Below are positions 16,524 through 23,886 of a stretch of 47,646 nucleotides of DNA, piece after piece. The notes under the pieces were generated by a model. The model ran no database searches, was not told where the DNA came from, and saw nothing but the letters and a program-made list of their open reading frames with translations. The stretch is from Clostridiales bacterium UBA7568 (GTDB taxonomy: Bacteria; Bacillota; Clostridia; Oscillospirales; CAG-272). Each line of letters opens with the position of its first letter. The stretch's first letter is position 1. The position numbers and the translations under genes are program-made. Location of the stretch: the NCBI GenBank assembly GCA_002479075.1, contig DLLG01000012.1, positions 1-47,646 on the forward strand, read 5' to 3'.

Positions 16524-17240
16524 ATGAAATACATAAAAAGCGCAAAATACGACACCCCCGAGCTTCAGGCAAAGATTATGGGGCCTAACCCCGTAAAGCT
16601 TGAAGAGGAATTGCTCATAGATCACAAAATACCCGACGGCGCAGTCGTCTGCGATCTCGGCAGCGGCTCAGGACTTACAAGTGTTTTCCTCGCAAAGGAA
16701 TACGGATTTACCGTATATGCGGCAGATCTCTGGAGCGACCCGGAGGAAAACCGCGTGTTCTTTGACGAAATGGGGATAGAGCGCAGCAGAATAATTCCGG
16801 TCAAAGCGGACGCAACTGCTCTTCCCTTTGAAAAAGAGTTTTTTGATGCCGTCATAACAACGGATTCATATAATTATTTCGGCAGAGATGAGAGCTATCT
16901 CGATGAAAAGCTCCTTCCCTTCGTAAAACGCGGCGGCTATATTTACATAGCCATTCCCGGTATGAAAAAGGACTGCCATCAGAACCTGCCCAAAGAGCTC
17001 CTGCTCTCCTGGACGCCGGAACAGCTTGATTATATGCGGGACGTTGATTACTGGAGAAATACCGTCGGCAAGAGCAAGGACTCGGAGATAATTGAGATTT
17101 CCGAAATGGAAAGCAACGAAGAGGTCTGGGCAGACTGGCTCAAACAAGACAACGAATATGCCATAGGCGACAGAAAGTCTATGGAGGCGGGCGGAGGAAA
17201 ATATCTTAACTTCATCAAAATCGTGCTCAGAAAAAAATAA
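16524..17240 (+). CDS. Class I SAM-dependent methyltransferase
   Basis: 238 aa; GAAGGAGA precedes ATG 16524 by 6 nt. Motif I is VVCDLGSGSG (residues 41-50). An acidic residue follows at the end of the second strand (YAADLW), and motif II/III-like strands are DAVITTDSYNYF and GGYIYIAIPG. This is a Rossmann methyltransferase of the small-molecule type (UbiE/Methyltransf_11-like). The substrate is unknown. It forms a two-gene operon with the autoregulated TetR and ends in a strong terminator, so expression is probably induced by a small molecule sensed by TetR. A detoxifying methylation is one inference. Confidence 0.88.
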   Translation: MKYIKSAKYDTPELQAKIMGPNPVKLEEELLIDHKIPDGAVVCDLGSGSGLTSVFLAKEYGFTVYAADLWSDPEENRVFFDEMGIERSRIIPVKADATALPFEKEFFDAVITTDSYNYFGRDESYLDEKLLPFVKRGGYIYIAIPGMKKDCHQNLPKELLLSWTPEQLDYMRDVDYWRNTVGKSKDSEIIEISEMESNEEVWADWLKQDNEYAIGDRKSMEAGGGKYLNFIKIVLRKK

Positions 17241-17246
17241 ACGAAT

Positions 17247-17274
17247 AAAAGCGGCGTCGATTGACGCCGCTTTT
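17247..17274. terminator. Bidirectional terminator
   Basis: A 12-bp stem, AAAAGCGGCGTC (17247-17258) with its complement at 17263-17274, loop GATT, followed by T on the plus strand. It lies between the methyltransferase gene and the convergent pseudo-ATPase gene. Confidence 0.92.
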
Positions 17275-17280
17275 TTATAT

Positions 17281-20037
17281 TCATCTGATATAAACCTTTG
17301 AAACAAGATACATCGGTATCATCCAGAAAAGCTGATATATCGCAGGAATTATCGAAACAAAGCCGCTCATAGCTCCCGCTCCGATGACCAGTCCGACTAT
17401 CACCGCTCCGATGACCGCAGAAACGATCTTCATTGCAAGATTCGTTCTGACAAGATTTGAGAGCCTGTCGCAAAGCATAAGCGTTTTGACCATTCCCTTG
17501 AGAGCTCCTGTTGAAGCAATGCCGCAATCAAACGCCGATACTCTTTCAAGCGTTCCCTCGGGCTCGCTTCCCTTTATGATCTTTATCGCATATCTTTCCG
17601 GGTCAAGGCGGTTTTTATAAAGAATGTCATCATCAATGCAGGGATCGATCGTGCTGATTGCAACGCAGATGCCGCTTTCATAAAGGTGCTTTACGATATA
17701 TATGAAATCGGGAGATGTGTTGTATTGAATATAGAATTTTGCAATGACGACCTCGTCGCACGCAAGGTACATTATCCTTCTGTTCGTCTTTCCGGAACAT
17801 TCTTCGTCGGAAGGCTCCTTGGTAATCTCAAAGCACTGATTTTCCATATATTCCGGCTGACCGACAACGATGTGCTTTCCGTCCACCATAGCGTCAATGC
17901 CGAAATCCGAAAGCTCTTTTATCTCAACATTCTCTGAGCTTGCCGTCTCAAGCGATGCCGATTTGAACACCTTTGCAAGAGGTCCGCCTATCTTCGAGAA
18001 AACGCTGGAAGCATAATAGATAACAGTTTCAATATTGTTGTTTTCCAGGACCTTGACGCTCTTGAGCTTTATTCTGTCTGCGGGGAAAGCGTCCTCGTCC
18101 GTAAACGTGATGACGGCTGTGTCTCCGTATTTTTCCGGTGTGGCTTCTGAGAGAATTGCGGCGCCGTGCGAATAGGCTCTTGCCGATCCGAGATAAGCCG
18201 AATACGCAAACGAAAGGAATACGGAAAGCGGAGCTGTCATAAGGAAAGCAACGTATGCGTTTGTTATGCTCTGATAAAAGTCGCAGCCTTCGATTGCCAG
18301 AATCGAAATAAGGAATATAATAAGCGAAAATCCGAATACCGCAGGCAAAATGAATTTGAGCGGCTTGCGGTTTTTCGGCTCCTCCTGAGTTCCGGAGAAG
18401 AAATTGCTGATGAACTCTGTTTTTTCAGTTGTGCAGACCTCGGAAGCCTCATTGAGATATTCTCCGAAAGCCGCATTTTCACGCAGGCATTCGTTCTTCG
18501 GTCTTCTTACAAAAACTCTCTTTGCCTTGTCAGACGAGATTATCTTGAACGCATAAATGTCTCTGTTCAGAGTCAGGAATGCCGAGAGCAGATTGAATAG
18601 GGCGCAGATCGCGAATGTGAAATTATAGAGAGTGACGGTTGCCCAGGTGTCTGCCGCGAAGAGCGAAACAAGCGATGTTACAACGGAGAGGAAAAACATT
18701 ATAAGCGTAACGCTGTCCGCATCGAATCCGAATTTAAAGAGCCGTTTTGCGGCATAGATGAGTCTGTCGCCGACAAGCGCAGCGCAAGCAATCGTCATTA
18801 TCCAGTCTATCGTTATCAGAACGGGTGTTTCAATCTCAACTCCCGCTATCGGAAGAATAAACTCCCATATAAGAAGACCGAGCGCAAGCACGGCGCATAT
18901 GACCATACGCAGGCGCAGAGAATTGAATTTTTTCCTGAACTCTCCGAAAATCTCCTTACTGCTGTCCTTTTCTATGTACTCAATTGAAGGCTTATCCATC
19001 ATCTCCGTAACGGCGGACTTCATACTGACAACTTCTGTCTTGTACATTGAAGTATCGCCCATATCGGAGGCTCTTGAAAGCTCCTCGGTATCGGAGAAGG
19101 AATATTCGTCAAAGCTCTTCGGCTCTTTTTCAGCGGTTTCTTCCTTCTTTTCCGGTTCGTATCCGAACGCCATCATCATCATTGCCGTATCGGAAAGTCT
19201 CTTTGTATCCTCGGAGGGAGCTTCAGCTTTTTTGACCTCAGCCGTAACAGCCTTATCGTCCTTCTTTGCGGCAGCCGTGCTACGGTCGAAAGCTTTCGCT
19301 TCCCCGTCGCTTGTCTCGGGAGCCTTCTCCTCCGCCTTTACATACTCTCCGGTGTTGCCCGATCTTGTATGGAACAGGCTTGAAAACAGCCCCTTCTTCT
19401 CGCGTTTTATGTTGGGATTTGTCGAATAGCTGTCAACGTTTTCAACAGGCTCTGCGTCAGGATCGGTCTCCGGTTCGCCGGAGTAATTCTGCTCGACATA
19501 GCTCTCGGCGTCTTCGATGTTTTTCCGCAGCTTATCGGCATCGACCTCCGCTGTGTCTGCGGTCGGAGCTGCCGTATTCTGCTTTGTCTCGTCCTTTTTG
19601 GGCGCTGTGATATGAACGGTCTTCATCATATCCCAGTATTCGTCATCCTCGGAAGCGGACTTACCTGTCTCCGCGCTATTTTCCGGAAGCGTCTCGCTGA
19701 AGGTTTCCGCCTGCTTTATGCTCTCGTCAACATCAGGAATCTTCGGCGTTTCTCCGCCGGATTCCTTCTGAAGATCGACGATTCTTCCGTGCAACGATTC
19801 AAAATCTCCGCCCGCGCCGTTCTGCGAGGGACTTTCTCCGAGATATTTTTCGTAAAGCGCATTGAATTTGTCATCCGGGGCGTTCTCACCTGCATTGACT
19901 TTCGAAGCTCCGGCGGGATTGCCCTCCGCGCCGTCCGCCTTTGCGGCTTCTCCGCCGAGACTGACATTGAGTCTCGCAAGGAGACTGTCGGCAGACGTTT
20001 GAAGCTCGTCTATGCTTTTCTTATTATCTTCTGCCAT
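17281..20037 (-). CDS. Degenerate P1B-type ATPase-like membrane protein with acidic N-terminal extension
   Basis: 918 aa. Residues 1-370 are acidic, Ala/Glu/Ser-rich and probably disordered in the cytoplasm. After that come about eight hydrophobic helices spaced as in P1B ATPases (near 376, 404, 445, 468, 560, 592, 868 and 893). Residues 600-691 line up with the true ATPase at 34240-36135: TAPLS replaces S-CPC-A, GSARAYSHGAAIL replaces the helix after it, TFTDEDAF replaces FDKTGTL, and GGPLAKVF replaces SHPISQSI. VDGKHIVVGQPEYM (718-731) matches the nucleotide-domain strand, STIDP (795-799) stands for TGD, and GDGxND is missing. The actuator loop (491-557) has no TGE. Catalysis is therefore not expected; a regulatory or scaffold role is inferred. 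It is the second gene of an operon with rlmB, 31 bp behind it. Confidence 0.75.
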   Translation of the reverse strand: MAEDNKKSIDELQTSADSLLARLNVSLGGEAAKADGAEGNPAGASKVNAGENAPDDKFNALYEKYLGESPSQNGAGGDFESLHGRIVDLQKESGGETPKIPDVDESIKQAETFSETLPENSAETGKSASEDDEYWDMMKTVHITAPKKDETKQNTAAPTADTAEVDADKLRKNIEDAESYVEQNYSGEPETDPDAEPVENVDSYSTNPNIKREKKGLFSSLFHTRSGNTGEYVKAEEKAPETSDGEAKAFDRSTAAAKKDDKAVTAEVKKAEAPSEDTKRLSDTAMMMMAFGYEPEKKEETAEKEPKSFDEYSFSDTEELSRASDMGDTSMYKTEVVSMKSAVTEMMDKPSIEYIEKDSSKEIFGEFRKKFNSLRLRMVICAVLALGLLIWEFILPIAGVEIETPVLITIDWIMTIACAALVGDRLIYAAKRLFKFGFDADSVTLIMFFLSVVTSLVSLFAADTWATVTLYNFTFAICALFNLLSAFLTLNRDIYAFKIISSDKAKRVFVRRPKNECLRENAAFGEYLNEASEVCTTEKTEFISNFFSGTQEEPKNRKPLKFILPAVFGFSLIIFLISILAIEGCDFYQSITNAYVAFLMTAPLSVFLSFAYSAYLGSARAYSHGAAILSEATPEKYGDTAVITFTDEDAFPADRIKLKSVKVLENNNIETVIYYASSVFSKIGGPLAKVFKSASLETASSENVEIKELSDFGIDAMVDGKHIVVGQPEYMENQCFEITKEPSDEECSGKTNRRIMYLACDEVVIAKFYIQYNTSPDFIYIVKHLYESGICVAISTIDPCIDDDILYKNRLDPERYAIKIIKGSEPEGTLERVSAFDCGIASTGALKGMVKTLMLCDRLSNLVRTNLAMKIVSAVIGAVIVGLVIGAGAMSGFVSIIPAIYQLFWMIPMYLVSKVYIR

Positions 20038-20068
20038 ATTTACCCTCCGCTCAATTATTTTCTTTCAT

Positions 20069-20845
20069 TTATTTGCCCTGCTTGCTTGCCGCCTCATAAA
20101 GCAAAACCGCGGCGGCTGTCGATACGTTCAGGGAGTTGACCCCTCCGCGCATCGGAAGCGAAACAGTATAATCGCACTTATCTCTGACGAGTCTCGAAAC
20201 GCCCTCGCCCTCGCTGCCAAGCACTATTGCACACGGACAGTTCATATCCGCGCTGCGGTAATCGTCTCCGTCCGCCTCTGCGGCAAACGTCCATATGCCC
20301 ATTTCTTTGAGATCGTCGATCGCCGCGGCTATGTTAGGAACCTTTGCAATCGGCACATATTCTATCGCTCCGGCAGACGATTTGACAACCGTCGATGTCA
20401 TCTGGGCGCATCTTCTCTTGCCAATGATAACACCGTGTGCGCCCGCCCCATCCGCGCATCTTATTATCGCTCCGAGGTTATGCGGGTCTTCAATACCGTC
20501 ACAGACTATGAGAAGCGGTTTTTCCCCTCGCTCCCTTGCCTTTTCGACCATACTCTCAATGCTCACATATTCAACAGGCGAAGCTACCGCCGCAACCCCC
20601 TGATGGTTTGCGCCTCCGGCGAGCTCGTCCAGTCGTCTTTTATCTGTCTCATCAACGACTATTCCCCTGTCTCTCGCTATCGCGACTATCTTCGTTATCG
20701 AGCCTTCTCTTTCGCCTCGCAGGACATATATTTTTTCAATATCCCTGCCGCTTTTGAGAAGCTCTGAAACAGGATTCCTGCCGACAGTCACAGAGCCGAC
20801 GGGCTTTTCTGTTTTTTCCCTTTGAATAAATCTTCTTTCGTTCAT
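20069..20845 (-). CDS. rlmB: 23S rRNA 2'-O-ribose methyltransferase RlmB (TrmH family)
   Basis: 258 aa from ATG 20845 (AGAGAG 6 nt upstream; a GTG 21 bp further up lacks a good site). The N-terminal substrate-binding domain contains VTVGRNPVSELL. The C-terminal SPOUT domain has motif 1 DGIEDPHNLGAIIRCAD, motif 2 IVLGSEGEGVSRL and motif 3 LPMRGGVNSLNVSTAAA, which together form the knotted SAM site. The family methylates the 2'-OH of a guanosine in the 23S peptidyl transferase loop (G2251 in E. coli numbering); a tRNA substrate (TrmH) is less likely with this N-terminal domain. It heads an operon with the pseudo-P-type ATPase. Confidence 0.9.
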   Translation of the reverse strand: MNERRFIQREKTEKPVGSVTVGRNPVSELLKSGRDIEKIYVLRGEREGSITKIVAIARDRGIVVDETDKRRLDELAGGANHQGVAAVASPVEYVSIESMVEKARERGEKPLLIVCDGIEDPHNLGAIIRCADGAGAHGVIIGKRRCAQMTSTVVKSSAGAIEYVPIAKVPNIAAAIDDLKEMGIWTFAAEADGDDYRSADMNCPCAIVLGSEGEGVSRLVRDKCDYTVSLPMRGGVNSLNVSTAAAVLLYEAASKQGK

Positions 20846-21224
20846 AAAAGCTCTCTTTTCGCACACAAAGCTGCGGTGCGGTCTTATTATCTTTTGTATT
20901 ATAACATATTATTTCGCGTTTGTATAGTCCTATTTGAAAGGAAAATCGGCATTTTTTTCGTTTTCCGCAAACGCTTTTGAGCGTTCGGGGCTGTAAAGTG
21001 CCGTTTTTTTCGCTATTTTCGCCCTTGTTCACATCAGTTTAATAATTTTGCTTTATCATAAATGCGTCGTTGCAGAAGAAACGCAATCTGTAAAAGCCTG
21101 CTCTCGGCATCCCCGCCGGAGCGCCGTGCGACAAGCGTTTAAGACGGCTCAAAGCAAATCAAACATTACATATATCCATTCGGTCTTTCGGTGCCGAAAC
21201 AATATTATGGAGGCAGACAGACAT
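20846..21224. other. 379-bp divergent intergenic region
   Basis: It contains the rlmB promoter (20898-20926, minus). A nested inverted repeat follows: CGGCA (20947-20951) with TGCCG (20999-21003) enclosing AACGCT-TTTG-AGCGTT (20970-20985), then seven T on the plus strand. A short palindrome TTTCGG-TG-CCGAAA lies near 21187-21200. No convincing plus-strand promoter for the SDR gene was found, and an upstream extension of that gene's frame has no protein-like character. Confidence 0.6.
20898..20926 (-). promoter_or_regulatory. Promoter of the rlmB operon
   Basis: On the minus strand an extended -10 element TGTTATAAT (TATAAT at 20903-20898) with TATACA 17 bp upstream (20926-20921), four of six matches to the -35 consensus. 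Confidence 0.65.
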
Positions 21225-22016
21225 ATGAAATATATTCTCGTAACAGGTGCATTCGGCGGTATGGGAAGAGCGATGACAAAGACTCTTTCCGAAAAGGGTT
21301 TCTGCGTCTTCGCGCTTGATAAAAAGGTCGGTAAAGCCGAGAAAAACATAATTCCGATCGAAGCGGACGTCTCAAGCGAGGAGAGTCTGAAGCGTGCCCT
21401 CGAAGAGGTAAAAAAGCATACCGACAGCCTGTTTGCAATTGTACATTTCGCGGGAATATATATGCTCGATTCGCTCGTCGAGATGAGCGGAGAGGAATTT
21501 GAAAGAATAATCGGGATAAATTTTTTCGGAGCGTTTTATGTAAACAGTACTTTCCTTCCGTTGCTTTCGGAAGGAAGCCGTATAGTAATTACGACAAGCG
21601 AGCTTGCTCCGCTTGACCCCCTGCCGTTTACCGGCATTTACGCCGTAAGCAAAGGTGCGCTCGATAAATATGCATATTCGCTCTGTATGGAGCTTCAGCT
21701 TCTCGGAATTTCGGTTTCCGTGCTTCGCGCGGGAGCCGTTAAAACGGATATGCTCGGAGCTTCTACCAATGCGCTTGAACGCTTCGTCGGAAAGACAAAG
21801 CTCTATAAATGCAATGCGGAACGCTTCGAAAAAATAGTTGACAGCGTTGAGGCAAGGTGCGTCCCGCCGGAGAAAATAGCAAATAAAGTATTGCATATAC
21901 TCGGCAAAAAACGCCCCGCGTTTGCATACGGCATAAATCGGAATTTTCTTCTCCTGATGCTCCATTCCCTGCCGAAACGGCTTCAGCTGGCAATAATAAA
22001 ACGGGTGCTGAAATAA
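21225..22016 (+). CDS. Short-chain dehydrogenase/reductase (SDR)
   Basis: 263 aa. The start is ATG 21225, with GGAGG at 21209-21213; an ATG at 21207 has no binding site and adds no conserved residue. The N-terminal cofactor motif is TGAFGGMG, an acidic residue after the second strand (ALDKK) suggests NAD(H), and the catalytic pair lies in YAVSKGALDKYA. A conserved Asn is in INFFGAFYVN. It is a classical SDR of about normal length; the substrate cannot be predicted. It ends in a basic, amphipathic tail (RNFLLLMLHSLPKRLQLAIIKRVLK) that may touch the membrane. Confidence 0.87.
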   Translation: MKYILVTGAFGGMGRAMTKTLSEKGFCVFALDKKVGKAEKNIIPIEADVSSEESLKRALEEVKKHTDSLFAIVHFAGIYMLDSLVEMSGEEFERIIGINFFGAFYVNSTFLPLLSEGSRIVITTSELAPLDPLPFTGIYAVSKGALDKYAYSLCMELQLLGISVSVLRAGAVKTDMLGASTNALERFVGKTKLYKCNAERFEKIVDSVEARCVPPEKIANKVLHILGKKRPAFAYGINRNFLLLMLHSLPKRLQLAIIKRVLK

Positions 22017-22071
22017 ACATCAGGCTTATGCCTGCTCTGCGCCGTGTTATAAAATAACCTTTTCAAAAAAT

Positions 22072-22132
22072 GACGGTCATCGACCCTCCGGACTCTTTTA
22101 TGAGCGGAGCAATCGGTGACCGTTGCTTTTTT
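22072..22132 (+). terminator. Long-stem terminator after the SDR gene
   Basis: A 12-bp stem with two wobble pairs (22072-22083 with 22113-22124) encloses a second stem CTCCG/CGGAG and is followed by GCTTTTTT. The T-run overlaps the stop of the convergent gene; A-rich sequence on the other side may let it act in both directions. Confidence 0.7.
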
Positions 22133-23120
22133 AAATATTCTTTTTGCCCTGCTTGCCGTAAGATTTTTCAGCCTTGTGCTTTGCCTTTTCAGCGGCTTTT
22201 TCGGCTTTTCTCTTTGCCTTCTCGGCTTTTTTAGCCTCTTTCTGCCTTGTTTTTTCAGTCTTGAATCGCTCGGAAAGTCCCTCAAATTCATAGTCGACAT
22301 TAACCTTTTCCGGCGGAGTTTCGAGCAAAACGGGGTTCTTCATATATTTTTCCATCTCGGCGAATGCCTGAGCAAAATAACAGCCTGTTGCAATTCGCTC
22401 GTCCATAACTATCCCCAGCGGCATCATTTTCTTTATTTTCATTTCGCCCTTTTCGATGACGGGAACATTTATGTTGTTGCCTATGGAAATTATCATACTC
22501 GTCGTTCCGAAGCCGTAAACGTGATGATAAATATGGTTCGTTCTTATGCTTGCAAGATTGGTTATGACGAGAGAATTATGGAAGGGGCTTGCATCTGTTA
22601 TTGCCTTCGGCAGCCAACCGAGGTTGTCAAGTCCGCGGAGAATCGCCATACCTATTCTGACGAGGAACGGCATCTTCAGAAGCACCTTGAATAGCTTATC
22701 GGAAGAGTTTGAGCTGTCCTCCTTGTTGTTCGCCTCGACATATTCGTTTATAGTATCGTTTACGTCGAATATCGTATCGTAAATATCAAACTTCATCTTG
22801 CTCATTGAAGGATCGCCTTCGCCCGGGCGAAGAACAACCATTCCCGCCGTCAGCTCGTTATGCGCATAGATTTTGCTGTTGACAACGAATCTGTTGAGCT
22901 GCGGGAACTGCGAAAATCCGCGGACAATCGCCGCCATAACAACTGTCATATGGCTGAGTTTTATCCCTCTTTTTCTTGCGTCGATAACGTAATCGTGTAT
23001 ATTGTCATACGGCACATTGACCGTTATCATATTCTGCGCGTCATAGCGGTGGCGCATAAAATACGGTGCCAAGGTGTACATAGGGTCTACGTTTTTTACG
23101 ATTTTTCCGTCTGCTCTCAT
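22131..23120 (-). CDS. CAT/2-oxoacid dehydrogenase E2-fold protein without catalytic His
   Basis: 329 aa. The core (about 10-262) has the fold pattern of the chloramphenicol acetyltransferase / dihydrolipoyl acyltransferase catalytic domain: an early strand ITVNVPYDN, the helix LSHMTVVMAAIVRGFSQFPQLNRFV, and the C-terminal block MPLGIVMDERIATGCYFAQAFAEM. In active enzymes that block reads DHRVIDG; here it is D240-E-R-I-A-T-G246, so the general-base His is Glu and the structural Asp is Thr. There is no lipoyl or peripheral-subunit-binding domain. Residues 284-329 form a Lys/Ala/Glu-rich coiled-coil-like tail. Acyl transfer is therefore doubtful. Transcribed alone from a promoter that contains an inverted repeat. 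Confidence 0.75.
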   Translation of the reverse strand: MRADGKIVKNVDPMYTLAPYFMRHRYDAQNMITVNVPYDNIHDYVIDARKRGIKLSHMTVVMAAIVRGFSQFPQLNRFVVNSKIYAHNELTAGMVVLRPGEGDPSMSKMKFDIYDTIFDVNDTINEYVEANNKEDSSNSSDKLFKVLLKMPFLVRIGMAILRGLDNLGWLPKAITDASPFHNSLVITNLASIRTNHIYHHVYGFGTTSMIISIGNNINVPVIEKGEMKIKKMMPLGIVMDERIATGCYFAQAFAEMEKYMKNPVLLETPPEKVNVDYEFEGLSERFKTEKTRQKEAKKAEKAKRKAEKAAEKAKHKAEKSYGKQGKKNI

Positions 23121-23165
23121 AATAAAATTTCTGCCTTTCGGGTGTTTTTTCTTTCATCACTATAC

Positions 23166-23194
23166 ATTATACAGTACGACCGTACAATATTCAA
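23166..23194 (-). promoter_or_regulatory. Promoter with operator-like inverted repeat
   Basis: On the minus strand TTGAAT (23194-23189), 17 bp, TATAAT (23171-23166). The spacer holds GTACG-GT-CGTAC (23185-23174), a 12-bp inverted repeat of the kind bound by TetR-type repressors. Confidence 0.75.
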
Positions 23195-23205
23195 GTCCAA
23201 ACGCA

Positions 23206-23240
23206 AAAAAAGAGAAACGAAATTTTCGTTTCTCTTTTTT
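23206..23240 (-). terminator. Terminator of the small membrane protein gene
   Basis: An inverted repeat with GAGAAACG (23212-23219) and CGTTTCTC (23227-23234) flanked by A-run and T-run; on the minus strand it ends in TTTTTTT. It lies 16 bp after the stop codon of the gene at 23256-23708. Confidence 0.85.
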
Positions 23241-23255
23241 CGTCGCCGGAACAAA

Positions 23256-23708
23256 TCATTTCGCCTCCCGCAAATTCTCCAGCAAAGAGCTGCCAAGCTC
23301 CAAGATGACAAATTCCGAACCGTCCGTCATTTCGGAAAACCATTTCATTTCAGACGAGTTTTTGCCGTCGAACACGAGCTTTTCGCCGTTTTCTCTTATA
23401 AAAAATCTGTAAACATATTGTCCGTCATCGGTCGGCAGGGTGAGAATATCGCCGCTTACAGAATAATCGCCGACGCCGATATAACTGCTCAAAAGCGAAA
23501 ACATTATCGCAAATTTGCCGTGGCTAAACGAGATGCTTGTATAATGTTCAATATCACCCGGGGCTCCGAAGCTGTAACATTTGCCTTCAAGCAACGGTGC
23601 GGCAGGCTTTCCGAAAACAAAGACGAGCGCACCGACAATAACACAAAGCACAAGCACAACCGACGCAACAGCCGTCAGCCTTTTGACGTTTATCTTGTTC
23701 TCTTCCAT
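23256..23708 (-). CDS. Small single-pass membrane protein of unknown function
   Basis: 150 aa from ATG 23708, preceded by GGGAGGG; in-frame codons further upstream have no binding site. A cytoplasmic basic stretch (KINVKR) is followed by one hydrophobic helix (about 13-33), then an extracytoplasmic domain of about 115 residues with short beta strands (CYSFGAPGDIEHYTSISF, DYSVSGDILTL, YVYRFFIREN, KLVFDGKNSSEMKWF). The pattern resembles small lipocalin-like or DUF-type beta proteins, but no family is recognised. It is monocistronic, with its own promoter and terminator. Confidence 0.7.
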   Translation of the reverse strand: MEENKINVKRLTAVASVVLVLCVIVGALVFVFGKPAAPLLEGKCYSFGAPGDIEHYTSISFSHGKFAIMFSLLSSYIGVGDYSVSGDILTLPTDDGQYVYRFFIRENGEKLVFDGKNSSEMKWFSEMTDGSEFVILELGSSLLENLREAK

Positions 23709-23746
23709 AACGAAAGCCCTCCCGTATGATAAATTTTGGTATAAAT

Positions 23747-23775
23747 ATTGTATCATATGCGAATTTTTTTGTCAA
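23747..23775 (-). promoter_or_regulatory. Promoter of the small membrane protein gene
   Basis: On the minus strand TTGACA (23775-23770), 17 bp, TACAAT (23752-23747). Confidence 0.85.
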
Positions 23776-23801
23776 GTTTCAGGAATTTTTTATGAACACG
23801 A

Positions 23802-23855
23802 TTGAATTTATTTTCTTTTGGTGATAAAATAGTGTCCAGAGTGCGGGATTCCCGC
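23802..23855 (+). promoter_or_regulatory. fucO promoter with downstream palindrome
   Basis: TTGAAT (23802-23807), 17 bp, TAAAAT (23825-23830). Six bases after the likely start site lies the palindrome GCGGG-ATT-CCCGC (23843-23855), a candidate operator or mRNA 5' hairpin. Confidence 0.75.
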
Positions 23856-23886
23856 AAACAAATACAAAAACGGAGGATATTTTATT

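Noticed and set aside
7490..17240. A complete bacterial ubiquitin conjugation system (E1/E2/deubiquitinase) around the ubiquitin domain
   Set aside because: No E1-like, E2-like, RING or JAB-domain gene is present, and the domain lacks the C-terminal Gly-Gly, so conjugation is not supported.
7490..17240. The surface operon as part of a mobile island
   Set aside because: No integrase, transposase, tRNA-associated direct repeat or abrupt change in base or codon use was seen at its borders.
21048..21224. N-terminal extension of the SDR protein by about 59 residues
   Set aside because: The extension is not protein-like, and the cofactor motif begins normally after ATG 21225 with GGAGG ahead.
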